Translations under genes and position numbers: made by a program | Origin: Carex sylvatica | Taxonomy: Eukaryota; Streptophyta; Magnoliopsida; Poales; Cyperaceae | Length of the DNA: 64,000 nt | Assembly: GCA_964058845.1 (NCBI GenBank) | Contig: CAXKVR010000097.1 | Coordinates: 62,001-126,000, forward strand | Direction of reading: 5' to 3' | The notes under the pieces: model-generated | Databases searched by the model: none | Told to the model about the DNA's origin: nothing | What the model saw: only the letters and a program-made list of their open reading frames with translations | In this document: in pieces, positions 1 through 11,200 of the stretch | How positions within the stretch are numbered: position 1 is the stretch's first letter | Layout: each line of letters opens with the position of its first letter

Positions 1-780
1 TAAAGGAGGGAACCTTCCAAAAACAAAAGTATATAAAGGGAGATGTTAATTATAAAAACTTTATTTTGATAAATGATAAATATAACAATTTGAGTAAAAT
101 CCATTTTGGTGAGTTATATAAAGGGCGTGTTTTTTTTTTCTCTTTTCCTTGGCCTTCCAAAAATAAAATCTTAATAAAACTCTAAGTGAAATTTAATACA
201 GCGAGTGTCGATATAATAGGAAGAACATTGTTGGGGAAAAGAAATAATTTTTTGGCATCCGTGTTTATCTAACACGTCTGACTAGTCAACGACTACAAAA
301 AATTGATTGAATCACTTTTTACAAATACAGAAAAGTTTGATTGGCATCCAAGTTAGCAGTTCAGAGGTCAACAGGATCCGCTCTTATAAATTACTTAAAA
401 TGTGCTTTATAATTTTAGTATCATTTAATTTAATTAGCATACTTAGTAATCAATGAGAATTTAAATTGAATTCATAAATCCACTGTAGACTAATAAACCC
501 AAATGTATAAAACAGGCTCTCTAAAGTAGTAAGATATATAGAATACATTTATGTTATATGAAAACCTAAATATGTCCCGTGCCAGCATGCATCTCAATTA
601 AAATTTCTTAATGTTGTAATTATACATGAAGGTTAAGTACTTCCAACACCTATATATTTTTAAGTTTAGAATCATTCTTGCCAGCAGTGTAAATAGCCTG
701 CTTTCAGATATATATACACTTCATGCATTTCAATGTAAATACTAAATAGACTGCGATGTGAATGATATTGGAAATGTATA
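1..780. other. AT-rich intergenic DNA, no gene seen
   Basis: No reading frame with recognisable homology, RNA gene or clean repeat boundary was found here. The sequence is AT-rich with scattered short homopolymers. A plain upstream intergenic stretch of the MADS-box gene. Confidence 0.6.
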
Positions 781-924
781 GTAGACAGAGAGAGAAATAG
801 CCCAATAAATCTAATTATATTGTTGTTGGTTATTTAGTGTCATTTATTATTCTTTTAAAAAAATGCATTGTAGAAAATCATTTGTATTATCAGCTTAAAA
901 GAAAAAAAAACATTATAGGGCTAT

Positions 925-2055
925 CAGCTTAATTTAAAATTTTATTTAGATATTTTAAAAATTGATTTGACAACTAGTATTCCATTTTATTTTAACCCAA
1001 TAGCCTGTGCCGCTTTAATAACTTCAAAATTCCTATTTTGAAGAATAGCTTTTTAGTTGATCCGAATCTTATGAAATTCTCGGCATCAAATTAAATGTGG
1101 AAATTTTCCTTTATTAAATTAGACTAAGAGTAATTTTCTTAATATTTCAATGTGGGAGATGTGTTTATACAAAGAAAAAAGAATAAAAGGGTGCCCTTTT
1201 TCTAACTAACCAAAAATATTTGACTATGCTAAAAATACTACGATTTGTCAAAACAAAACAAAAAAAGTTTCTATTATTGGCAACTTCTTGTGGTACACGA
1301 ATGCTCACAAAAAAAAAAAAAACACACTCCAACGACCCCCCATCCCCCCCCCCCCCCCCCAAAGATTATCTAAAATTTATATATAATTATAACATTTATA
1401 AATTGAAATTGAGACGCATGCATGCTAACACATGAATTTAGGTCTTCTGGTGTCATTAATGTATTATATCTTATTATTATTATTATTTTAGAGATCCTGT
1501 TATTTATTTGATTGAAAATTTTGGACTGTTATCACTACTAAACAACAATTTACCCATAAAATCTAATAGTACACGAAATCTTGACAGAAGTCAAAGCCCA
1601 TGCAAATGTGTAGTACAGATAGAGAGAAAAATGAGAACTATTCCATTTGTAGTTGGATATTAGCTTAATTTAACCTTTTATTAGTTATTTTAAAAATTGA
1701 ATTCACAACTATTCCATTTTATTTTAACCCTAATCTCCCCAAAATAACCTGCGCCGATTTAATAACTTCAAAATTCCTATTTTGGTGAAGAGCTTTTTCG
1801 TTGGTCCGATCTGATTCTATGAAATTCACTGCACCAAATTAAATTTGAAAATTTTCCATTATTAGATTCGACTAATAGTAATATTCTTAATATTTACATA
1901 TGGGAGATGTGTTTATAAAAAGAAAAAGGAAAAAAGAAGGTGCCTTTTTTTTGTAACTAACAAAAATTTGACTATGCTAAAAATAGTATCATTTGTCAAA
2001 AAAAAAAGAGTCCATTATTAACAACTTCGTGTGGTACACGAATGCTCACAAGAGA
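925..2055 (+). repeat. Direct duplication (about 390 bp x 2) upstream of the MADS-box gene
   Basis: Two similar copies, about 925-1310 and 1660-2055, lie in the same orientation with a period near 740 bp. Shared landmarks in order are TTCCATTTTATTTTAACCC, AATAACTTCAAAATTCCTA, GGGAGATGTGTTTATA, GACTATGCTAAAAATA and GTGGTACACGAATGCTCACA. They differ by many substitutions and small indels, so the duplication is not recent. The second copy ends about 160 bp before the MADS start codon, so it probably lies in the promoter. A run of 17 C (1344-1360) follows the first copy. Confidence 0.8.
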
Positions 2056-2173
2056 AACAGTCCCCCCAAGACCATATTAAATTTGACTCCACGCTCCTCT
2101 CTTTTAATTTGCCTCTTCCCCCAAAACCCTGTACGTAGGTGCTTCATTAATTAATTTGATAATTAATTGGCAA

Positions 2174-2175
<2 letters not shown>

Positions 2176-2208
<33 letters not shown>
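2176..2208 (+). repeat. (AG)n microsatellite in the probable 5' UTR of the MADS-box gene
   Basis: A perfect 33-nt AG run ends 10 bases before the predicted start codon at 2219. GA/CT tracts are common in plant 5' leaders; a regulatory role is not shown by the sequence. Confidence 0.85.
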
Positions 2209-2210
<2 letters not shown>

Positions 2211-2218
2211 TAATTGAG

Positions 2219-5200
2219 ATGGTAAGGGGTAAGATAGATATTATGAAGAGAGAAAGCACATACGACCGCAATATCACCTACCGCAGGTGCCGCACTAGCC
2301 TCTTCAAGAAGGCTTGTGAGCTCTCCATCCTCAGCGCTGCTGAGGTGGTGCTCATGACACGCCACCCGACTAATGGCGAGCTCCACCACTTCTCCTACCC
2401 CAAAAGGTACTTCTTAAATAATTTTTCGTCATATCTCCATTGAATAAGCTTATTTTTAATCATACCTCCATTAAGCAGTCATTATTTTCTCCTTGGCCTC
2501 CTTAAGAATTCATGTTTTTAATATGTCATGTTGAATGCAACCTTCTTAACATGAATTGTGTTTTACTTCTATAAATATGTAAAGAAGAACTAATAAATAT
2601 GTACAACTCGTTTGCTCAGCATATTTGGAAACATAAATTGTGTTTTACTTCTATAAATATGTAAGGAAGAACTAATAATTAGTATGTACAACTAGTTTGT
2701 TCAGAATATATATATATTTTTGATAAAAAGAGTAGGGTCACGCCCTTACTTTCATTAACCATGAACAGTTACAGGAATAGAGTTTCTGAGAAGAAACCCT
2801 GATGCAAAAAATAAAGATGCATAAAAAGGGAAGGTACTGAAAAAGAAATGCTTAAATAACAGGAATATTTAGAAATGTTGTTCTCGATTAATACAAAATG
2901 TAAATTTTATAAATTTTCACATGAATGCTAGACATGTCAAAAGATAAGATTTACAATTAATCAAATCGTTGTCCAGAATAAAATATAAATTTTGGCGAAT
3001 CTGAAAAAAGCAAAAGGAGTAATATAAAATGATGCATCCATGCATGTTTCAATCAGCAGTTATATATATTTGTTTCTACAAGTCCTTTCAGGAATTACAT
3101 ATTTAACCTTAAAAGAAATTCTTAATTGTATCCCTTTGACATGCCCCCGCTATGTGTTCTACATTTATTAATTACATTTTCTTTTGTTGGTTTGCTTATT
3201 TTCTAGGCCCGAGGATATCTTTACTAGATTTATTAACATGCAAGATGGTGATCGGAAAGTCAATGGTCAAAAATTTCGGTATTATGTTTTGTTTTTTTAT
3301 TATATTACTTCTATCAATGCTGATTTTGTTAAGTAAAGATTGTTAATAATAATTCAGGACATTTTCTCTTGAGACTAATTACTACGAATGGCATTACTTC
3401 TGTTATTGTTATTTCATTAATTGTTGTAGAATTTCACTACTAGACACACCATATTTACATGACTTTTAATTTGTGTAGAAATTGTCTAATTTGCCCTTCG
3501 CTCTACCTAGGTTATGATTAAATTTAAAAAAAAAATCAATGATTTGGAGAATATCATAGCATAACAAGAGTCATATATATAATCAATGTGGTCAAAGAAA
3601 CTCTCTATGTTTCTCGTTTTTAACCATGTCTATGACATATCTCTTTGTTTTTGTCCTTTTGTCATTGTTGAAAATAACGGCTAGTTTAGGGAATTGTAAA
3701 ATAATAAATTAGGAGATATAAGTTAATAGTTGTAATTAATATGTAGTTGGTAGTTATAACGGCTAGTTTTAGAATTCTTCTATAAATAGAGATATATGTA
3801 AACCTCAAATTAAGATTGCAATAATAAGATTGTTTTCTTACATTTATTCTCTCTTACAATTTTAACATGGTATCAGAGCCCTGAGTGGTATCCGAAAAAC
3901 CGAAAAGTGCGATAAAATTCAGCAAAAAGAAAAATGGCTCAAGAAGAAGCAGTGAACTTCTCGAAGCTAACCAATAACTTGCTCAATGGCAGAAATTATG
4001 TGTCATGGGCAAGGGCAGCCTCTAGGGCCCTGAGTGGTCGAGAAATGTTAGAATTCATTACGGGTGAAGAGAAGCAACCAGTAATTGCAGACACAAGCAA
4101 GATAACACCCGACGAAACAATAGCAACAAAAAAATGGAGAACTACAAACGATAGAATTGTTACTTTACTACTCAACTCCATGGAACCGACCGTATCCGAA
4201 CTCTTCACGATGGCCGAAACGGCACATGAACTATGGGAAGCAGTAAAGAGTATGTATGGTCAACAAAATAATTTTTCTCACATCTATCAACTTATGCAGG
4301 AGATCCAACAAGAAAAACAAGGGTCAAGAAGTCATACTGAGTACCTTAGCGCTCTTGAGAAAAAACGTAATGAACTTCAATCTTACCGACCGTTTACAAC
4401 GGATTTGGCCACACTTCAGAAACGGGCTGAGGAGGATGATATTTTTCAGTACCTCGCGGGTCTAAACCCGAGCTATGAAGCCGTAAGATCTCAAATCATG
4501 ACCATGGTACCTCTTCCCTCTTACTCTCAAATTAAAAGTTTAATTCAACAAGAGGAAAGTAGAAGACTTGCCATGAATGGTCAAATTGTAAGCCACGAGA
4601 GACACGAAACCCATGGCTTAGCCGTAAAATTTTTTAATCAAAATCCTAGCTTTCAAAATCGCCCAAATCAATCAAAAAATGAAAAATGTAATCACTGTAA
4701 AAAGGATGGCCACACTCAAGATAAATGTTGGCATCTTTATCCCCATCTTAGACCAAAAAAATGGAAAGGAAATGATCAGAATCGAAATTGGGAAAAAAAT
4801 AGTGAAAAAAACAGAAGTTATGCTGTCTCTGTTGAAGAGAAAGGGTTTAATGGACTAGTGGGTTCGTCTGGAATTGAATTCGGACCCAATAACACCTTTC
4901 AAACTGTTACTGGGTATGGTTTAAATACTAATGGATCTGCCAGAGGATGTGACGGATCCGGTTTGGTAAGCCACGGACCCAATAACAGTGGAGGCGGACC
5001 CTTTAACCAACTCACCAGTGGAGCATGGGTTCAACCTGGCGGATCCATTAACTCTGGCGGATCCGATAACCATTTTTTCGGAAACGGGTCAGTTTCTGGC
5101 GGGTCAGCAGCAAATTTCGGAAACGGGTCATTCCCAGACGGGTCAAGAAGCCTTATGGGCGCTGGCGGGTCAGTTTCTGGCGGGTCAGGTGCTGGAGATC

Positions 5201-8200
5201 ATATGCAGCAGTATTTTCAGCAGTTTTGTGCAATGATGAACAATCAGAACACTCCCAGCACATGTGGTATTGCTTCTAACTCGAAAAATTTCTTTTTTAA
5301 TCAAATTATTATAGATAGTGGTGCAACAGATCATATGTTTGGGAATAAACAACTACTGTCAAACCTCAACCCGACCAATGGTAATAATTTTGTATTGGTT
5401 GCAAACGGAATGAAGGCAAAAATAAATGGCGTAGGAGAAATTAATCTATGCAATAAAAAAATTAAAAATGTTTTATATTTAGAAACATTTCCTGTAAATT
5501 TAATTTCTGTAAATAAATTAACACAAGAATTAAATTGTAATGTAATATTTTCTTATAAAAACGTTGTATTTCAGGACCGGAAAACCGGGGTCAAGATTGG
5601 TGAAGGATTTCTAGAAAATGGACATTATCTTTTGAACTCCAAATTAAATTTATGTGCTTCCGCAAAAGTCGTTAATTCTGATCTGTGGCATAAGAGACTT
5701 GGACATCCTTCCGACAAGATTTTAAATAGTATTTTAGATTTTAAAAATTTAAATTGTACTAATTGTGAAATTTGCAAGTTAGCAAAACAAACAAAACTTC
5801 CTTTTTCTCTTTCTACTAGCAAAAGTAAAGCTTCTTTTGATTTAGTACATTCCGATGTATGGGGACCGGCTCCAATAGAGTCATATAATGGATTCAAATA
5901 TTTTCTTTTATTTATTGATGATTTTACAAAAGCAACTTGGTTATATTTACTGAAATCTAAAGATGAAGTATTTGATTGCTTTTATGAATTTTTATGTCTC
6001 ATAGAAACACAATTTAATGCAAAATTAAAAATCTTTAGATCGGATAATGGGACTGAATTTATAAATAGAAAGTTTTCAAGTCTCTTTAGAGAAAAAGGTA
6101 TTATACATCAAACAACTTGTATAAATACTCCCGAACAAAATGGTGTATCGGAAAGAAAAAATAGACACTTATTAGAAATGACACGATCTTTATTATTTCA
6201 AAATAATGTTCCTAAAATTTATTGGTCAGATGCCGTACTTTGTGCCACTCATTTAATCAATAGATTACCTAGTGTTAATTTAGAAAATAAAAGTCCATTA
6301 GAAATTCTTTATCAACAAAAAATCACTTATGATCATATGAGAGTATTTGATTGTACAAGTTTCGTACATATCAAAAGAAATGATAAGCTTGATTTTGTAT
6401 CACAAAAAACTATTTTCTTAGGATATTCACATTATAAAAAGGGCTATAAATACTATGATCCAATTAAAAAGAAATTATATCTTTCTAGGAACGTTTTTTT
6501 TTTGAAAAATGAACCATATTTCAAAGAAAAAGAAATACTTCATCAACCATATTTAAATAATCAAAATGACAATATAGTTTTGCCTTACTTAGATGATTTG
6601 AGTCTTATTCCTAAAAACAATCATCAAGTTGAAAACAATCAAGAAAATGAAACTAATGATGACATAAATGAAAATGAAACAGAAGAAATTTTATCGATTA
6701 GAAGAACATCATCTAGAGAACGACAACCATCAACTAGACTTAGAGATTATGTGACATATTCGGTGCAATATCCAATTGAAAATTTTGTTTCATATAATAA
6801 CATCTCAACCAAGTACCATACATTTCTCACTAGTATTGAAAAAGTATTAGAACCAAAAAATTACCAAGAAGCAATTAAAAGTCCAATATGGTGTAAGGCT
6901 ATGGATGAGGAATTAAAAGCCCTAGAGCAAAATGAAACTTGGAAAATTGTTTCTCTACCAAAAAATAAAAAATCGGTTGGTTGTAAATGGGTGTATAAAA
7001 TCAAATACAATAGTGATGGAACCATAGAAAGGTATAAAGCAAGACTTGTAGCTAAAGGATTTACCCAAACCTATGGCATAGACTATAACGAGACATTTGC
7101 ACCGGTTGCAAAAATGAATACCGTAAGGATTTTATTTTCTATTGCCGTGAACAATGGTTGGGACCTCTACCAAATGGATGTGAAAAATGCATTCCTTCAA
7201 GGAACACTTGAAGAAGAGGTGTATATGACATTACCACCCGGTCATAAATTAGAAACAAATTCTAACTTGGCTTGTAGGCTTAATAAATCAATTTATGGAT
7301 TGAAGCAATCTCCACGGGCATGGTATGGCAAACTTAGCTCTTATTTAATTTCTTGCAATTTTAAAATCAGTAACGCCGATCATTCTTTATTTACAAAATG
7401 TGACGGTTTCAATACTACTCTTATTTTAGTATATGTAGATGACATCATAATTACCGAAAATAATTTCGACCAAATTCAAAATATTAAGAAACAACTCAAG
7501 GAAAAATTTGACATAAAAGATTTAGGATACCTTAAGTATTTTTTAGGAATAGAGATAGCCACTTCGAATAAAGGACTTTTTATTTGTCAAAGAAAATATA
7601 CACTTGATTTGTTAAAAGAAACCGGTAAATTAGGATGTAAACCGGCCTCTACCCCAATTGACAACAAATGCAAATTAAATAGTGAAGATGGAGAACCTTT
7701 AGAAGACATAAATCAATTCCAAAGACTTGTAGGAAAATTGATATACCTAACTGTTACACGTCCGGATATTTCTTTTTCTGTAAGTCAAATTAGTAAATTC
7801 ATGCACTCACCAAGAACACCACATTTAGAAGCCGTAAATAGAATTTTGAGATTTTTAAAAAATAATCCCGGTAAAGGTATTTGGATGAAAAATAATAATT
7901 ATAATGATATATGTGGCTATTCCGATGCAGATTGGGCCGGAAGCTTTGATAGAAAATTAACAACTGGTTTTTGCACATTTGTAGGCGGAAATCTAGTCAC
8001 ATGGAAAAGCAAGAAACAAAATGTTGTAGCACGATCAAGCGCTGAAGCCGAATATCGTGCCATGGCATCAACCGCAAGCGAATTAACTTGGATCAAACAA
8101 CTCCTATTAGACATGGGATTTATAACTCAAGCTCCAATGAAAATGTATTGCGACAACAATTCGGCACGACATATAGCTTCTAATCCCGTGTTTCATGAAC

Positions 8201-11200
8201 GCACAAAACATATAGAAGTAGATTGCCACTTTGTTAGAGAAAAGGTTCAAGCAAAAGAAATTGAAACACCATACGTAAAAAGTGAAGATCAACTCGCGGA
8301 TATCTTCACTAAAGGCTTGGATCCGGGTCCATTTGAAAAAATTATAAGCAAGCTAGGATTGTACGATATTTACATTCCTAGCTTGAGGGGGAGTGTTGAA
8401 AATAACGGCTAGTTTAGGGAATTGTAAAATAATAAATTAGGAGATATAAGTTAATAGTTGTAATTAATATGTAGTTGGTAGTTGTAACAGCTAGTTTTAG
8501 AATTCTTCTATAAATAGAGATATATGTAAACCTCAAATTAAGATTGCAATAATAAGATTGTTTTCTTACATTTATTCTCTCTTACAATTTTAACAGTCAT
8601 GAACAGCGGAAGACTGGTGATCCCCAACAAAGATGTAAGTTCTCTATATTTAAACCAATAATCGAAGATTAATAATGGTCCAATACTCCTTGTCCTAATT
8701 AATTAATCCTTATTTAGATTCATTTAAGAAGATAACACATTGAGTTTGAGCTTAGATGTTCATCAAAATAGTTCACAGCTTGTCCTAAGCAATCCTTATT
8801 TACAATATTGATATTGGCGATACAACCAACAAAAGGTCCCAAACAACTTACTTGAAAAAAACATATATATGTAACTAAAACTCTCTTATATGAAAACCTT
8901 TGTTTCATTGAATGCAGAGTTTAATTGATAAACTTCAAAATTGCAAAATACAAGATGACATGGCGGCAGCAGAAGAAACCAGGTACATGCTTATATATAT
9001 TTTGAATAGAAGATCGCATTTTAATAACATATCTCCAAATATATATTTAAAGTTAAGAAGTTTGACCTCCATCTTCATTTATTTGTATCAATACATATAA
9101 GCATATAATATATGTTGCATAGCAATGCACTATTTTTCTATCGTGCAAAACCGCCTAGACCAATTTAAAGATAAGTAACTGTTCTTAAAAATTGATGAAT
9201 TCAGTATTTATAGTGTCAAGCTAATAACAGCGATATTTTCCTTTATCGTGCATGCACTGCCAATACTAACTGTGTTTATCATGCCCTTCTATTATTAGAA
9301 TGGAGCAGGGAAATTCCTGGCCCAGAAGATCAGGTGATGACAACCAATCGATCGAGGTATGGTATTGTTTGAAGATGTCTATTTGTACTGTTTACATTAC
9401 AAACAACAACTATTAAATGTGCTTGTCGGTGTTAATACTAGTAATGAACATAATACAAAAGAAATCCAGTTAGTAGTTCAATAGGTTTTGATCAGGACCA
9501 AACATGGGGTTCCATATTTACGTAAATAACGCAATTCACCCAGAATTACAAGTATAATATATATTAATAAATTTTATTTTATGTAATGTGCAGCATTCTG
9601 AGGTGATTAATCCTCAAGATTTTCCTCAACAGATACTTGACTATCAGAGATTAGTTGCTTATTAATCGGGCTACTTTTCTCAGATAATTGACCTGAAAAT
9701 ATCAAAACAAATATGTTGGCTGGCAGAAAAGGAATTGGCATTTATTATGAGAAAAATATTATACCTTCTAACAATATTTGCAGTGTATTTTCCTTAAAAT
9801 AAGATATTTACTTGGTTTCCAAATTATGAATTAACAACATGTTAAATTGTCTCAATTAATTTCTATAATTAGGTTCTATATGACGGCCACACCATCTACA
9901 TCCGAACAGTTGTTTGATGATTATGGTGAAAAGCTTCAGGTCATCCTTTCTCATATTAAGGAAAGAAAAGTAAGTAAATTTAAAAATATGTACTTTTTTA
10001 AGAAAATCAGTTGAATTAGCAAATAAATTGGTGGCACTATATTCAACTGCATTAACCAGAGTCTGTGGATACTTGAGGCTTGAGCAATAATTTTCAGAAA
10101 TCTATATTTATTATTGTTTTGCTTTCATGGAACTATTGTATTAACTAATACCTACAGGAAAAATTACAAAAATATACATGTATTAACTAACTATTGTATT
10201 GACTTATGTCCCATCCATGAAGCATAAATTAAACTGGATCGAGAAAAGTACTTGAATTTCTCAAAGAAAAAAGTGCCACAATACTATCTCTGTTTCCTCT
10301 CCTGATGACATATATAAATGGCCCATCTTCAATTCTGCAGATGTTGTTGCAGCAGCAGGAACATGAAGCAGCAGTGATGCAAACCGATGCATTATTTGCA
10401 AACATGCAGCTGCAGCAGCAAGAAGAATTTCCGATGAATGGGCAGCAAGATTTAATATTGCAGGAACAAGGTCATAACATAAAATGCCAGCAACAATGGC
10501 AGCCACAAGCTCATTACAATATACAATTGCAACAACCATGGCAGCCACAAGCTCATGATGATATACAATTACAGCAACAATGGCAGCCACAAACTCATGA
10601 TAATATACAATTACAGCAACAATGGCAGCCAGAAATTCATGATAATATACAATTACAACAACAATGGCAGCCACATGCTCATAATATGAACAATGGACAC
10701 CTCAACCCTACAGGCGAGCAATATTTCAAGTACATCTCGTAACCTTCACATATTATATTTTAAATTTTATTTATCTCTCGGTTTCTTTTCTTCATGCTAT
10801 TATTAATAGCTAGATTCAATTGTATAATAATTTTCTTTTTGCTGAGGATAGTTATATGTAAAGATAGGCTTTCTTTGCACAAATTTAAGCAAAATATTTT
10901 TTTATTAAACTATGACATATCTTCCTCCAATCAAAATAAATGATCGAAAGTAATTTTCTTTAAATTTTTCTCATGCTGCAGTTATATAAAAAAAAAAAAT
11001 TTAAGACGAGAAATTACAACTTAATAATTTACGGTTCTTAAAACCCCTCCAATCAAACATGCATATTTTTGTACTTCAAATTGAACTCACCATGATCCAT
11101 TGGCTTTGTTCATTATCAGACAAATGGAATTATCTACGGGTCCAATACCATCGGCCCCTCTGATGCCATCTCAAAACAACAGCTGGGCCTGGGGCTCCAC

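Larger units (their letters stand above)
3666..8595 (+). mobile_element. Complete Ty1/Copia LTR retrotransposon (4930 bp)
   Basis: Two 202-bp LTRs (TG...CA) flank one 1492-residue polyprotein frame. The perfect 5-bp target duplication GTCAT lies at 3661-3665 and 8596-8600. The two LTRs differ at only two positions by eye (both transitions, near 3756-3761 and the matching 3' positions), about 1%. A primer binding site and polypurine tract are present. All signs point to a young, possibly autonomous insertion. It sits in MADS intron 2, same strand as the gene, and ends 11 bp before exon 3. Confidence 0.96.

Noticed and set aside
1344..1360. Run of 17 C as a possible G-quadruplex
   Set aside because: A single homopolymer next to a poly-A run; slippage or assembly noise explains it as well.
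8597..8634. 38-nt version of MADS exon 3 starting at the LTR-made acceptor
   Set aside because: It changes phase and creates TAG at the junction with exon 4; the 28-nt version keeps the frame and the family motif. Kept only as a splice decoy in the findings.
10261..10674. 137-codon minus-strand frame opposite MADS exon 8
   Set aside because: It is the antisense of the 42-bp coding repeat; its repeated hydrophobic pattern is an artefact of that repeat.
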